Positions 15,534 through 25,733 of a DNA stretch of 33,757 nt are shown one piece after another. Within the stretch, counting starts at the first letter, position 1, and each line of letters opens with the position of its first letter. Origin of the DNA: Zopfochytrium polystomum (lineage: Eukaryota; Chytridiomycota; Chytridiomycetes; Chytridiales; Chytridiaceae). A program made the translations under genes and the position numbers. Under the pieces are notes generated by a model that made no database searches, was not told where the DNA came from, and worked only from the letters and a program-made list of their open reading frames with translations. The stretch is from the NCBI GenBank assembly GCA_025765615.1, contig JAIVFJ010000486.1, positions 1-33,757 on the forward strand. The letters are read 5' to 3'.

Positions 15534-15896
15534 CACACCAGATGAACACCACAATAGATAAACCTCAAATACTGCACCTTTGACGTTTTAACAGTGGAGA
15601 GAAAGGAACGAAAGACAGTTGGAGGCGAGAAGGGGAGCCAGTCTACACTGCTATCCACCGCTGCTGGTATAAGGGGGATGACTCTGCAGTGGATAAGACT
15701 CCCTCGATGGACATTGATAAGCAGAGTAAAGGAGCAAATGGCACGCAAGGTCATGACTCTGCAAACGGTGCAAGAAGCAGCAGTGAGAGGAAGCAGCTGG
15801 GGCGAGCAGCGCAAAAAAAAGAAGGCCCCTAGGCTCGAGGTTTTTTCTGAAGCTGCAATCTCTTCAACTGAGAGCACAGTAGCTACTGCAGCGTAG

Positions 15897-16594
15897 GCTG
15901 GAAGTGGAGAAGTTTTTGCAGTTGCATAATTTTTTTTTTCTGCGGTTGTTTTGTGTGTAGCATGTGAAGCTTGTTGTGATTTTAAGGGTGCCCAGTGGCA
16001 GGTGTCGTTGTTGTTGTCATCAGCAGCAGCGGTAGTTTTCGTATACCCTACATACCAAATGAAAAGCGTGGATTTTCTATTGGTAGAGGATAATAAGGAA
16101 AACCCTACTTTGATAAGAGCGCACAGGAAGATCTGAGTTCATGGAACAATCCTGCCTGCTGAAAAGATTTAAGCCATCAGCAGGAGAAAAAACAAACAAA
16201 ATCCATTTGTACAGACACATGCCAATCCCAACTCTTTTGAGCTTCAGCAAGTTGAAGGCTAAGGCTGCGCCTTTCTCTCTTTCCAGCCATCTTTGAGCAG
16301 CCTGGTCGCTTTGATGATCACCGCCTTCTCAGCAAACTTGGAGTTCCTTTTTAGACATGACAAATCCATGAAACCATTAAACATTTTATCTATGTTATCC
16401 AATTATCTGTTTGATTCTGAGATGCGCACTGCAAGAAGGACAGGCAAAAGGCAAGAACATGTCTCATCAAAATTTTTTTTGTCCTTTTCCATTTCTTTCT
16501 CATTTTATTGAGAAATAAAAGCAGCCAATCATCACCTGGCGTTGGGACGTCTTTGAAACTTCCAAGGCCTGGGTTGGAGGTAATCTGGTGACCC
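15897..16594. other. No recognisable gene
   Basis: Contains a T10 run near 15930 and scattered short frames. A plus-strand frame near 16290 (FEQPGRFDDHRLLSKLGVPF) looks coding-like over about 20 codons but ends at a stop and has no partner. The sequence ends abruptly at the edge of the second E LTR. Confidence 0.5.
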
Positions 16595-17220
16595 TGAATG
16601 GAAAAAGGCGTCGCTTATCACAAAGGAGAGTGATTTTGGGGTGCCACTGGTGACCGTCGTGTAGTCCAGAAGCAGGCCTTTCCAATGATAGCTCAGGATT
16701 GGCCGGGGGAGATCTGGAAGGCCAGCAAATTGAGGTTGAAGTTGAAAAGTCATTGCCAACTTCAGAGATGGTGTACACAATGTAGCAGCGTCCGATCTGA
16801 GATCAGGTGGGTTTGTTGGAAAGAGGATTTCCAATGGCAGTAACACAATTGCTGGACAATGTCTGTAGCGCCTGTGATTGGTCCACGAAGTTGGCAGATC
16901 TGAAAAGCATACAACCCCTTCTACTGATTGGATCTTGTTGAAACCAAGGGGGAAGTAATTCGGATGGGTAACGGTTTTGTATGAAAGAATTCGTTGAGCT
17001 GGATTGTCTATGGGTTGTGCTGCTGTGGAGATGGAGGTAGTACACTACTGAAGGTGGTGGTGGTGGGAGGTTGATCTTGTGTTCTGTCAGTCTTGTGTTT
17101 GTCTTTGTACAAAAAAGTTACAAGGACAATCACTTGCAAAATGCTGCAAGTCATCCTTGCAGAGCAGTATCAGGTCAAAGCTCCTGCACACTGCTTACAC
17201 CAAAAGGCCCAAAACTAACA
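16595..17220 (-). repeat. Element E family LTR, second copy (uninterrupted)
   Basis: 626 bp, minus orientation, starting TGTTAGTTTTGGGCC at 17220 and ending CATTCA at 16595. It matches the split copy (4469-4735 plus 12777-13136) throughout, and at 16845-16860 shows the uninterrupted form of the site into which A1 inserted. Adjacent bases (GACCC on the left, GGGAG on the right) are not a target duplication, so this is either one LTR of an element decayed beyond recognition or a solo LTR that lost its duplication. It directly abuts the A3 fragment. Confidence 0.85.
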
Positions 17221-18003
17221 GGGAGTGGCAGTAAGTCCCGCTGGTGGATCCTTTCTGTTGGATATGCTGTGGCTTCCTCTGGCTCAAGCACAGTGTACGC
17301 TTTGAGCGTTTGGTAGAGTTCACGAAATTGTCCCCGTGCTATTCGTAGTTTACGAATTCTTGCAGTTAAAGCGCGGAGTGTTTTCCAACTGTAAGTGGAA
17401 GGACTTGTGGCAATTGATGGTTTTGTTTGTAGTTTACGAAGGTTTGCCTTCAATGCCAGGTAGTCACATAAGTCTGATGGCTCGTGGTATAATTGGGGGA
17501 TTTGTTGCCTCCCCTGTTGACTCTGGCAAAGCTAGAATGTCAGGGGAAGTTGAGCTCTCCCTAGGAGGGATTTCCTGTTCATCAGGTATTGACTCTGGTT
17601 CAGAATCAGAAGCGTTGTATAGCATACCCGGCTGTAGGTCCCCTCCTGTGATTCTGCAGGTGGTACATCATCTTGTTGTGGGTTAAACAGAGCGTCAGGA
17701 TGTGCCATATCTGAATCAGTGGACATAGCGGGGGTATGCAACAAGGAGGAAAGGGAGTGGAAATCCTGAGCTGTGGGCTGGACTGTTCCCCATTTCTTCA
17801 AACGGGAGTCATGAAGAAACTGTCTCCAGTTCTGCACAATGCCAGGAAAAACATTTTCGTGAAAGGAGACATGGAAGCGTTCTGATATCCTCTGGGTTTT
17901 CAAGTCATAGACTACTGGAAGAGTGTTTCCTTCATACCCTTAGAATACACCTCGTTCCCCTTTGTCAGGATGTTTAAGCGCTCGCTTTTCCTCTGGGATA
18001 CGT
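17221..18003 (-). pseudogene. A3: antisense fragment of family A pol (integrase C-terminus to start of RT)
   Basis: Minus-strand translation matches A1 from RIPEEKRALKHPDKG (A1 near 8940) through NVFPGIVQNWRQFLHDSRLK to YPTERIHQRDLLPLPV (A1 near 9725). It is cut at 17221 by the E-family LTR and homology to A1 is lost near 18003. It keeps one base that A1 lacks: near 17890-17905 the text corresponds to AAAACCCAGAG, where A1 has AAAAACCAGAG, and the frame then passes straight from integrase into the RT linker. It contains stops and indels of its own. It is an internal fragment without LTRs. Confidence 0.9.
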
Positions 18004-18256
18004 GTGAGTTGAACGACCTGCCTCAGCAGTTGGGCACAAGTACAGCAGGCTTTCCAAGGTTGTCCTCCGCTCACAGACAGAGGTGGGGTTTCGATGAAAT
18101 CGGCAGATGTAATGGACTTGGTGTGCGTCTTCGGGTGTGTTAAGCCCCAGGGATACGCACAGACCAGAGGGAGAAACACAAGGTCTTGAGCAGTGAGAGA
18201 GCAGAGATTGATGGTGCTGACGCTTAAGAGCGGCAACTAAAACTGAAGAAGGAAGA

Positions 18257-18322
18257 CTTTGGCACGTGTAAGGAGACCTTCAACACGTGGTGAACTGGGC
18301 AAACTGACAGCACAGTACCTAT
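18257..18322. repeat. 66-bp direct repeat, copy 1, with two CACGTG words
   Basis: Runs from CTTTGGCACGTGTAAGGAG to GCACAGTACCTAT. Contains GCACGTGT and ACACGTGG, both E-box (CACGTG) cores, 21 bp apart. A linked word ATTCCCAGACCAAATT follows at 18321 and recurs near 18547. Confidence 0.75.
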
Positions 18323-18378
18323 TCCCAGACCAAATTATTCTCAATTAGTAAAAACCTCAAAGAAAAAAAGTCTTCCAC

Positions 18379-18444
18379 CTTTGGCACGTGTAAGGAGACC
18401 TTCAACACGTGGGGAACACGGCAAACTGAGAGCACAGTACCTAT
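18379..18444. repeat. 66-bp direct repeat, copy 2, with two CACGTG words
   Basis: Same as 18257-18322 with a few substitutions (for example GTGGTGAACTGGG versus GTGGGGAACACGG); both E-box cores are kept. Confidence 0.75.
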
Positions 18445-18800
18445 GTGCCCAAGTGGAAGTGAAGAAAGGGGGGGTGTAAAGGTGAGAAACTAACAAAGTA
18501 GAAGGCGTTGAAGCCAAGATCATCACTGAAACAGCAAGACTCACCCATTCCCAGACCAAATTGTTCTGAGAATAGGGAGAGAGGAAGAAGAGAGTATGAA
18601 AGAACTTGAAAGAGAGTAGGGAGGAGACAGAGAGAGAAAACTTTGACAGGTTTTTGGAAAAAGATAATAAAACGCGTAAAATGATGGCAGGAGCAAAGAG
18701 GAGAAGAGGGGAAGTTGAATGGTTAGTTTTGCAGAATTTTAGGACCAAAATTGGTGGAGGGGTGAGGTTTGGCAGGGTATGGGAAAAGAAAATTTAAAAC

Positions 18801-19194
18801 TGTTGAGATTCGACCCACGGGGTACAGTACGCCCGTTACTGATGATCCCTTTTGAGAACTCCATCCAATCACATTGGATGGGGTGTTTGAAGGGCTCAGT
18901 AGATTCAATACTTGAATGGGGCGCTCGGAAGGGCTAATCTGTTCTCCATAAAAAGAGATAGGCAAAGGCGGCTGTTGTTCTAGCTTTGTTCATCCTACCG
19001 GTAGGGACAATGCAATTAGAACATGCACAAAAATGCTCAAACTATGCACTCTGCATATGTAACACAGCACAGCAAGCATGCAGAAGCAGTGTACCACTGC
19101 CCATGCCCGGAATTCCGCTCTCTGAACTGGATTTCCGCTCTCTGCATCGGAATTCCGCTTCCTGATCTGGAATTCCGCTCTCTGCATCGGAATT
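18801..19194 (+). repeat. A2 truncated LTR (first 394 bp)
   Basis: Aligns with A1 LTR from its first base through the minisatellite, then stops in the word CGGAATT at the junction with inverted gag. It is upstream of the TATA box, so it has no promoter. Confidence 0.92.
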
Positions 19195-20172
19195 GTGAGG
19201 GAACTTGAGGCATTCCTCGCGAGAGTGTGAGACCCAGATTCCATGAAGGTCACAAGTAGGCTTGCCGTTGAGTGCCTCACCGATCTTGCGCTTCTTGGTT
19301 GCCACTGAGGTCTTTGCTGAAGCAGCTGTTTCCATCTCAGAAGTGCCATGGTGAGCAGAGTGTCTGCTGTTCTTCTCTTTGCTTTGCTGGTACAGCGTGT
19401 GGCAGTTTGTCAACTCCTTGACGAGATCGCTGGTGTTGGCGTAGCCTGACAGCCCCTTGAGAAGATTTTGACGAACGCCAGAGAAGATTTCATGTCCAGG
19501 CAGCGTTTCCCTTGCTTTGTGGATGATGGCAGAACGCAGGATGTTTGTCACACCCCTGCAAGTGGTGGCAGTACATTTGAAATGCTTTGGCCAATCCGTG
19601 ACCAGTGTGGTCAGAGTGGTGTACCACTCCTGGACTGCCGGACCAGAGTCTCTGGGTTTTGCCAAACGACTGTAAGTTGCAAGCCACTTGTCCTGCTGTG
19701 AACCAGTGTGGTCCTGCAGGGCGTACTTGTCATTGAGCCACTTGTACCGATCAGCGCAGTTGGTGATGTTTGCTGCATTCATGGAGCGCACATCCTCGAT
19801 GCGCGAGCAGGAGTCGAGGGTAGCAACCGCCTTGTCGTGTTGGGCCTCAAGCTCCCTGTAGGTCTTGTGTTCTTGGCGTACACCAGTGTGGTACTTGTCA
19901 AGGGCAGCGTGGTGCAGACGGTACATCTCACTGTACGCAGTCTTGGCCTCCGCCGTTGCAGAGGATTCAGGGGGAGAACCAATACTGGGAGGAGCAGCGC
20001 CGATGCCAACCTTGGTGCAGTGCTCGTTGAACGTACCGAAGTAATCAGGCTTGAGGAAGCTGGCAACAAGATTGTATGCCATGACCGGCTTGATGACTTC
20101 TTCCACATGCAGTTCCCAAGCCTGGTAGCCGTAAGAAGAGAAGCGGACAGCCTTGGGGGTCGAAGAAGACAT
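19195..20172 (-). pseudogene. A2 gag fragment, fused in frame to inverted LTR
   Basis: Starts at the same ATG as A1 gag (20170-20172) and runs 326 codons at about 99% identity (differences such as AKTAYSE/AKAAYSE and TGVRQEH/TGIRQEH), including most of the CX2H...HX4C motif up to CLKFPH. At 19194 it crosses into the oppositely oriented truncated LTR and stays open for 51 more codons to a stop at 19042. The minisatellite encodes a repeated peptide (roughly SGIPDQEAEFRCRE). Protease, integrase and RT are absent, so it is non-autonomous; the gag part could still be expressed, though the LTR TATA is mutated. Confidence 0.85.
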
Positions 20173-20385
20173 GCTAGGTAGCAGCTTGGTGGACCAGTGG
20201 ACTTGTTTAGAGCGGTAGCCCTTTTCTTGCAGAGAGCCAAGAGCCCTTTGTTGCCTTAAAGTAGCTGGTGAGCCGGTGCTCACAGACAGGTTGGTCTTGT
20301 TTAGAGTCAGAAACCCTTTTCTTGTAAGAGCAGCAGGGCCCTGTTCGAGCGTACAAGTGTGGCCGACGGCTTGTAGGTAGCTTTG

Positions 20386-21592
20386 TGATGAAATCCCACC
20401 AAGGACTGGAGGGACTTGGTGTGTGTGGGGATGAAGAGAGAGAGAGAGAGAGAGAGAGAGAGCAGAGATGATGGAAAAGGGAGAGGAGTGAGAGGATGGA
20501 GAGAGGAGAGAGGAGTGAGTGGGCAGAGATGGAAGAGAGAGCAAATGGAGGAAGAGAGATTGGCTTGTTTTGCACTGGATTCTGTCAAAGCAGCAAGGAG
20601 GGGGTTGGATTCCTTGTTTGATCTCTGTGAGAGGTTGCTGCTTTCATACTCCTGCAGGTTGGAGCCATCAGAAAACAGAGGGAGCAGTGGGCTGCACAGA
20701 GCAGGCCACAGAAATGAGATAAAACAGGCTGAGCACCAATCCCCAGCCTGGGCTAAGTACCCATTCAGGGCTGAGTACCACCCAGTGCTGGGCATCACTC
20801 AAGGCTGAATACCAGCCAGGGCTGAGTACCAGCCTGGGCTGAGCACCACCCAGGGCTGAGTACCAGCCTGGGCTGTGCACCACCCAGGGCTAAGTACCAG
20901 CCAGGGCTGAGTACCACCTTGGGCTGAGCACTTTGTCTGGGCTGAGCACCACCAGGAACCAATTTACAGCTTGTTTGAGAAACAGTTGCTTGTAAATTGG
21001 TTTGGTTGTTTCCAAATCAGGAAGCTTGTTTGGGAAACAAGCCGCTTATTTCCTTGTTTTTAGAAATCCAATGATTGGTGCAATCTCTGGTGAGCTCAGT
21101 TTTTATCTCACCTTTAGAAATGCAGTGATTGGCGCAATCCCTGATTCCTAAATGCCTGTTGCATTGCTCAGATTGCACAGCACAGCAGGAAAGCTGGAAT
21201 TCCAGATCAGGGAGTGGAATTCCGATGCAGAGAGCGGAATTCCAGATCAGGAAGCGGAATTCCGATGCAGAGAGCGGAATTCCGGAGCATGGGGCAGTGG
21301 TACACTGCTTCTGCATGCTTGCTGTGCTGTGTTATATGTGCAGAGTGCGTAGTTTGAGCATTTTTGTGCATGTTCTAATTGCATTGTCCCTACCGGTAGG
21401 ATGAACAAAGCTAGAACAACAGCCGCCTTTGCCTATCTCTTTTTATTGAGAACAGATTAGCCCTTCCGAGCGCCCCATTCAAGTATTGAATCTACTGAGC
21501 CCTTCAAACACCCCATCCAATGTGATTGGATGGAGTTCTCAAAGGGATCATCAGTAACGGGCGTAGTGTACCCTGTGGGTCGAATCTCAACA
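20386..21592 (-). repeat. A2 complete LTR
   Basis: 1207 bp in minus orientation, followed in the transcriptional sense by leader and gag, so it occupies the 5' LTR position. Compared with A1, the TATA box reads TATGAAAG (around 20646-20653) and unit numbers in both tandem arrays differ. AATAAA is intact here. Confidence 0.9.
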
Positions 21593-22447
21593 GTACATTT
21601 GTTGCAAATGCGATATCTGGTCGAGTTTGTGTTGCGAGTTATTGAATTTTCATGAGTGTGGATCGATACCAGCTTGAGTCGCTCTCACTGAGTTCGATTG
21701 ACGTTTCGTCATGCATAAAGGTGATAGACATTGGAGTTGATGCAATATCGAGGTCGTCCCACATTTTCTCTTCAGTGAGGATTGTCCTGGTGTATTCGTC
21801 TAGGCCCATCCAAATGCCTTCAGTGTTGCGCTTGAGGTGGATGCGAATTACTTGGCTGACAGTGGTTTCCTTGAGGGACATGCTGTACTCAGTGCGAAAA
21901 GCATCCTCAATATTTGCAACAAGAGCTGGGGTGTTGGCCATGACATTGATGTTGTCAACAAAAGCAAAGATGAGTTCAAATGTCTGCTGCTGAGGGTCTA
22001 CTCAAAAGAAGAGGCAGTGTTCAGCAAGAGATTGGTTGAAGCCAAGTTTCTCAACAATGAACTTGCAAAGGGTCAGGAACCAGTTTCGTCCAGCTTGACG
22101 AAGTCCATTGAGGCTCTTGAGGAGTTTGCAGAATAGTTTCTTTCCATCTGGAGTGAATCGCTCGTGGCCTTTTGGCGGATGCATGTAGATGACTTCTTTG
22201 AGAAAAGCGAACAGGTAGGCTGTGTTGACATCCATGCTGTGGTACTCGAGGTCAAAAGCAAGGCTGATTGCAATGAGCAGTTGGATGGCCCGGATCCAGA
22301 CAACAGGAGAAAAGGTGTCTGTGTAGTTGATGCCTTTGCGTTGGGTGTTTCCACATGTGACAAGACGAGCTTTCCATTGCTTCAGCGAGCCAAAGGGGTT
22401 GAGCTTGTAGGCATAAACCCACTTGCAGAATATTGCGCGTTTGCCAG
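21593..22447 (-). pseudogene. Copia reverse transcriptase relic (element D)
   Basis: Minus-strand frame with KWVYAYKLNPFGSLKQWKAR, TDTFSPVVWIRAIQLLIAIS, MDVNTAYLFAFLKEV and LNGLRQAGRNW: the copia RT core from motif A through the template grip. A TGA at 22002 follows HCLFF, and the catalytic box, normally YVDD, reads FVDN. It continues to SSWYRSTLMKIQ, a stop, and TRPDIAFATNV, where A2 begins at 21592. At its other end it is cut in the finger domain by the B LTR at 22448 (after KRAIFCK). Two later insertions thus bracket it. The sequence is distinct from A and B; the RNase H part is missing. Confidence 0.88.
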
Positions 22448-23587
22448 TGTTAGATTTTGGGTTTTTGCAGTAAGCAGTGTGCAGGAGCAACACCTCACAC
22501 TGTGGTGCATGGGAGCACCAACTGTGATGAGGATTTGGTGCATTTTTTGTCACCTGGTCTTTGTCACAATTTTGTATAAAGCCAAACAGCATACATTGTA
22601 CAACAGTCTCCCATCTCAGCTTCACCATCACAAGAGAGTAGTCCACCAGAGAAGTTCACCACCATCCACAATCAGCAGCAGTCATTTCTTTCGTACAAAA
22701 TTGTGACCCATCCCAATCATCTGGAATATAAACAACGTGCAGAACACAGCAACACACTAGAAAAGCACACAGAACGAGCAAACAGAAGCAGTGCCACTCG
22801 CCATCACACTATCAACTTGCTCAGTTTTTGTACCCCCACCGTTCCACCACGTCTACACCACTTTTAACACTGGGGAAGACGTTTTGACGGTCGTTTTTCA
22901 CTGCAGCAGCGTTGCAGAGCGTGTAACAGCACTCATCCACAACATCAGCCACCTGATAACGTCGAATTTCGAGAGTTTACATTTGCAACTTCTTTCAATC
23001 GCTTTAGGAATCGCTTACCACCATTTGAAAGTGCTCCTTTTGCTTTATCTACCCACCAAATATCGTGATCTTCGACTGGTTCCTTGCAGAATAACAGCTG
23101 TCCGCGTTTTTACTGTTCAATTAGCACTCAAATCTGTCAAAATTTGTTGCCTGCAACTTCACACATTCACAACTCAGCTAAAACCCAACCAAATCGCTTA
23201 AAACCAATTTCTCTGCATTCAGCAACTGCTGATCTACGTGGGGCAACTCAGTGATTCTCTAAATTCGTCCTTGGCCTCGTGGGATATTAAGTTGCAAGCT
23301 GCATCTACATTTTGGCCCATCTGGTCACTCAATTTTCGCTTCAACCCCTGTGACAAGTCTGTTTTTCTCGTCCTCAAGTCACTCTACACACGTGTGCAAA
23401 CTTGGCTACATCACCTATCCACCTATCCACACCCATACCTTGACCATCAAGTGTCGTGTCACGCTTGTTGAGTGTCGACTTAAAGACTGCTACTATTCCG
23501 TACGAAGGGTTACCACTAAATCAGGGAAATCACTGCCTTTCAAATTTCTATTCTCCTGCAAAGCTCTCACACATTTTCCTCCCAAGC
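22448..23587 (+). mobile_element. Family B 5' LTR and leader
   Basis: Starts TGTTAGATTTTGGGTTTTTG, the same start as the truncated B LTRs at 23940 (minus) and 33159 (plus). A TATA box (TATAAA, 22575-22580) is followed by a second at about 22722 (AATATAAACAACG). After about 22690 no other copy in the window covers the LTR, so its 3' end cannot be fixed; in E the related LTR is about 627 bp. The rest, to the gag ATG at 23588, is leader. Repeats of CACACACT type and CT-rich runs occur around 23390-23440. No tRNA primer site was recognised. Confidence 0.75.
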
Positions 23588-23694
23588 ATGAGCAAGCGTG
23601 ATCAAATCAAGTATGCTTCCCGTGCATTCCCCATCCTCAAAGGCGTAGCAAATTTTGGAGATTGGCTGGACGACCTAATTTCAGAACTATCCAA
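23588..23694 (+). pseudogene. Family B gag, N-terminal fragment
   Basis: ATG at 23588 opens MSKRDQIKYASRAFPI, then LKGVANFGDWLDDLISELSN, the typical N-terminal gag block (hydrophobic, L.G..NF..W). The frame is broken after SELSN at 23694, where inverted LTR sequence begins. The rest of gag resumes at 27778 with GEHYAFARDG in a compatible phase, indicating that a 4083-bp inverted segment now separates the two parts of one gag gene. Confidence 0.8.
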
Positions 23695-23940
23695 TGAAAG
23701 AAATGACAGCTGCTGATTGTGGATGGTGGTGAACTACTCTGGTGGGCTACTCTCTTGTGATGGTGAAGCTGAGATGGGAGACTGTTGTACAATGTATGCT
23801 GTTTGGCTTTATACAAAATTGTGACAAAGATCAGGTGACAAAAAATGCACCAAATCCTCATCACAGTTGGTGCTCCCATGCTCCACAGTGTGAGGTGTTG
23901 CTCCTGCACACTGCTTACTGCAAAAACCCAAAATCTAACA
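23695..23940 (-). repeat. Truncated family B LTR, left arm (246 bp)
   Basis: Minus orientation, starting TGTTAGATTTTGGG at 23940 and ending TTTCTTTCA at 23695, directly joined to gag codons. At 22448 and in E the LTR continues past this point (TTTCTTTC(A/G)TACAAAA), so this is an internal truncation and not a true LTR end. A polypurine tract (CTTAGGGGGGAG, minus) precedes it at 23939-23950. Confidence 0.85.
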
Positions 23941-24224
23941 CTCCCCCCTAAGCTGTGGGCAGGAGCAAAAGGGCCAGCACAGAGGAAAACCTTACGCCAT
24001 AGGCAACGTAAGGAAACCGTACACTGGTTAAGGAAAAGCAATAAACAGGTATGACTAGCCACCAAGTGGCAGAACAATAAGAAAAGAATGCCCATATGAA
24101 ATTTGTAGATGGAGAGCAAAGAAGCTTGAATGCAGGAATATAAGAAGCAATGCAGAAGAAGAAGAAGGACAAGAAAGAGAAAGGAGAAAGAGAATGCAAT
24201 ACAAATAAAGAAAGGGGACAGAAA
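23941..24224 (-). other. Family B 3' untranslated region, left arm
   Basis: Between the RNase H stop and the LTR start, ending in the purine tract. Rich in CT on the minus strand (runs of CTTCTTCTTCTTC). The right-arm equivalent is about 32866-33158 and differs by several single-base indels. Confidence 0.7.
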
Positions 24225-25733
24225 CTAAGGCACACGACAAAGACCAATATGACTAAGATGGTAAGCACCTAAAGCAGCTGGTAATGATTTTGTAAGATAA
24301 TCTGCTGGTTGCTCGGCGCCAGGAATCCATTCCAGTCGAACCACTTGTCGATCAACCAGTTCCCTGATTTGGTGATACTTAACCAGAATATGTTTTGACC
24401 TATTAGTGTAGAGATCGTTTGAGCTCAAATTGATAACGCCGTGGTTGTCAGTATAGATTGGAATAGGAGTTGGGGATGGGAGCATAAGTGCTGTGTGCTG
24501 TTGTGAGATGGCCTCCAGTTCTCGTCCTAGTTCTGAGACTGCAACGTATTCTGCTTGCTGAGGTGACAGCATAACTGTAGGACTGCGAGTTGATGCCCAG
24601 CTGATAGCGGTATTTCCAAACAAAACAAAGTAGCCAAGTTGTGATTTCCCATCAGCATGAACTCCATGAGCAGCATCTGAGTAGCCGAAAATTCCAGACC
24701 CTGTGTTGGAATAAAGCAAACCATACTCACGTGTACCATTGATGTATTGAAGGACTTGAGTGAGGATCTGCAAGTGGTGTTTGCTTGGGTCCTTGCTGAA
24801 GGCGCCAAGATATGAGACTGCTGGTGCCAAGTCTGGTCGTGTGTGTGTTGCCAAATAGTTGATGCCACCAAGGATTGCTTGGTAGAGCTGTTGATTTGCT
24901 GTGGGTTCATCATTTTCTCGAGGTTGAAGAGTGAGACTACTGGGGAGAGCAGTTACTGCTGTCTTCTTTCCATTGACTAGGTCTGCATGGCGTTGGAGTA
25001 ACTCTTTGGTGTAAGCTTGTTGATGCAAGTAGATGCCAGTTGGTGTTTGATGAACTTCCATATTCAGTACGGTCTTGATATGACCTAGTTCGCGGAGCTT
25101 ATAGAAGGATTTTAGCAAATTGATGGCAGAGGTGATTTCCTCTGTGTGCCCAAAGCAACAAATATCATCGACATAGATAGCAATGAAAATAATACGTTCC
25201 TTTGTGCGCTTGAAGAGGATGCACGGATCTGCTGCGCTTTGTTGGTAGTTGGCAGATTTGAGACGACCAATGAGTTCCTGGTACCAACAACGCCCCGCTT
25301 GCTTGATACCGTTGACAGCTTTGTGCAAAAGCCAGACCTTGCCATCCGAACGGTAGCCATCTGGTTGCTCCATGTAGATGGGGACATCAAGTTTGCTGTT
25401 GAGGTAGGCATTGCTAATATCGACCATAGCTGTGTCCCAACCGTTTGAGGCTGTCATAGCAAGGAGCCATCGTAGACTTTTGATGCGAACAACAGGAGAG
25501 TGAGTGTTCCAGAAATCAACGCCACGACGCTGTGTAAAGCCCTTCGCCACTAGTCGTGCGCGAAAGCGCTCAATGCTGGCGTCCGGTCGAAGCTTGATCT
25601 TGTAAACCCATTTGTTCTGCACGACATTGACATTCTTGGGTCGATCAACGACTTCGAAAGCTGCAAGCATTCTGAGAGCGTCAATCTCTGTTTTCTCTGC
25701 TGCTATCCACTCTTTGGACCACTTTCCACTCAT
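24225..25733 (-). CDS. Family B reverse transcriptase-RNase H (502 aa ORF, left arm)
   Basis: Copia pol C-terminal part. The RT begins around VQNKWVYKIKLRPDASIERF; catalytic D105 (MVDISNAYLNSK) and YVDD at 187-190 are present. RNase H acidic residues D353 (GYSDAAHG), E395 (QQAEYVAVSE) and D429 (IYTDNHG) are intact, and the end carries PADYLTKSLPA. This arm's copy is uninterrupted, unlike the right arm. The frame continues upstream through TRTEAMSG to a TGA at 25794-25796, so the ATG at 25733 may not be a true start; in an intact element this would be one polyprotein with integrase. Expression from the displaced orientation is doubtful because the only complete LTR promoter points toward it from the other side. 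Confidence 0.93.
   Translation of the reverse strand: MSGKWSKEWIAAEKTEIDALRMLAAFEVVDRPKNVNVVQNKWVYKIKLRPDASIERFRARLVAKGFTQRRGVDFWNTHSPVVRIKSLRWLLAMTASNGWDTAMVDISNAYLNSKLDVPIYMEQPDGYRSDGKVWLLHKAVNGIKQAGRCWYQELIGRLKSANYQQSAADPCILFKRTKERIIFIAIYVDDICCFGHTEEITSAINLLKSFYKLRELGHIKTVLNMEVHQTPTGIYLHQQAYTKELLQRHADLVNGKKTAVTALPSSLTLQPRENDEPTANQQLYQAILGGINYLATHTRPDLAPAVSYLGAFSKDPSKHHLQILTQVLQYINGTREYGLLYSNTGSGIFGYSDAAHGVHADGKSQLGYFVLFGNTAISWASTRSPTVMLSPQQAEYVAVSELGRELEAISQQHTALMLPSPTPIPIYTDNHGVINLSSNDLYTNRSKHILVKYHQIRELVDRQVVRLEWIPGAEQPADYLTKSLPAALGAYHLSHIGLCRVP

Larger units (their letters stand above)
18004..18800. other. Non-coding stretch with imperfect direct repeats
   Basis: Homology to A is lost at 18003. 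The remainder has no supported gene; it carries the duplicated segment described in the next two entries and a purine-rich plus strand from about 18570 to 18790. It runs without a target duplication into the left end of A2. Confidence 0.5.
18801..21592 (-). mobile_element. A2: fold-back derivative of copia family A
   Basis: From the left: the first 394 bp of an A LTR in plus orientation (18801-19194), then, without a gap, gag codon 326 back to the leader in minus orientation (19195-20385), then a complete 1207-bp A LTR in minus orientation (20386-21592). The element therefore begins TGTTGAGATTCG and ends CGAATCTCAACA: its termini are inverted LTR sequences of about 390 bp instead of direct LTRs. 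No 5-bp duplication is present (AAAAC versus GTACA), and the right flank is inside the RT of element D while the left flank is not. Gag residues are almost identical to A1, so it is young. Confidence 0.9.

Noticed and set aside
23695..23940. Complete 246-bp LTR and formation of the palindrome by autointegration at LTR ends
   Set aside because: It ends in CA by chance. The B LTR at 22448 and the E LTR continue past the same point, so the junction is an internal truncation, which end-directed autointegration would not give.
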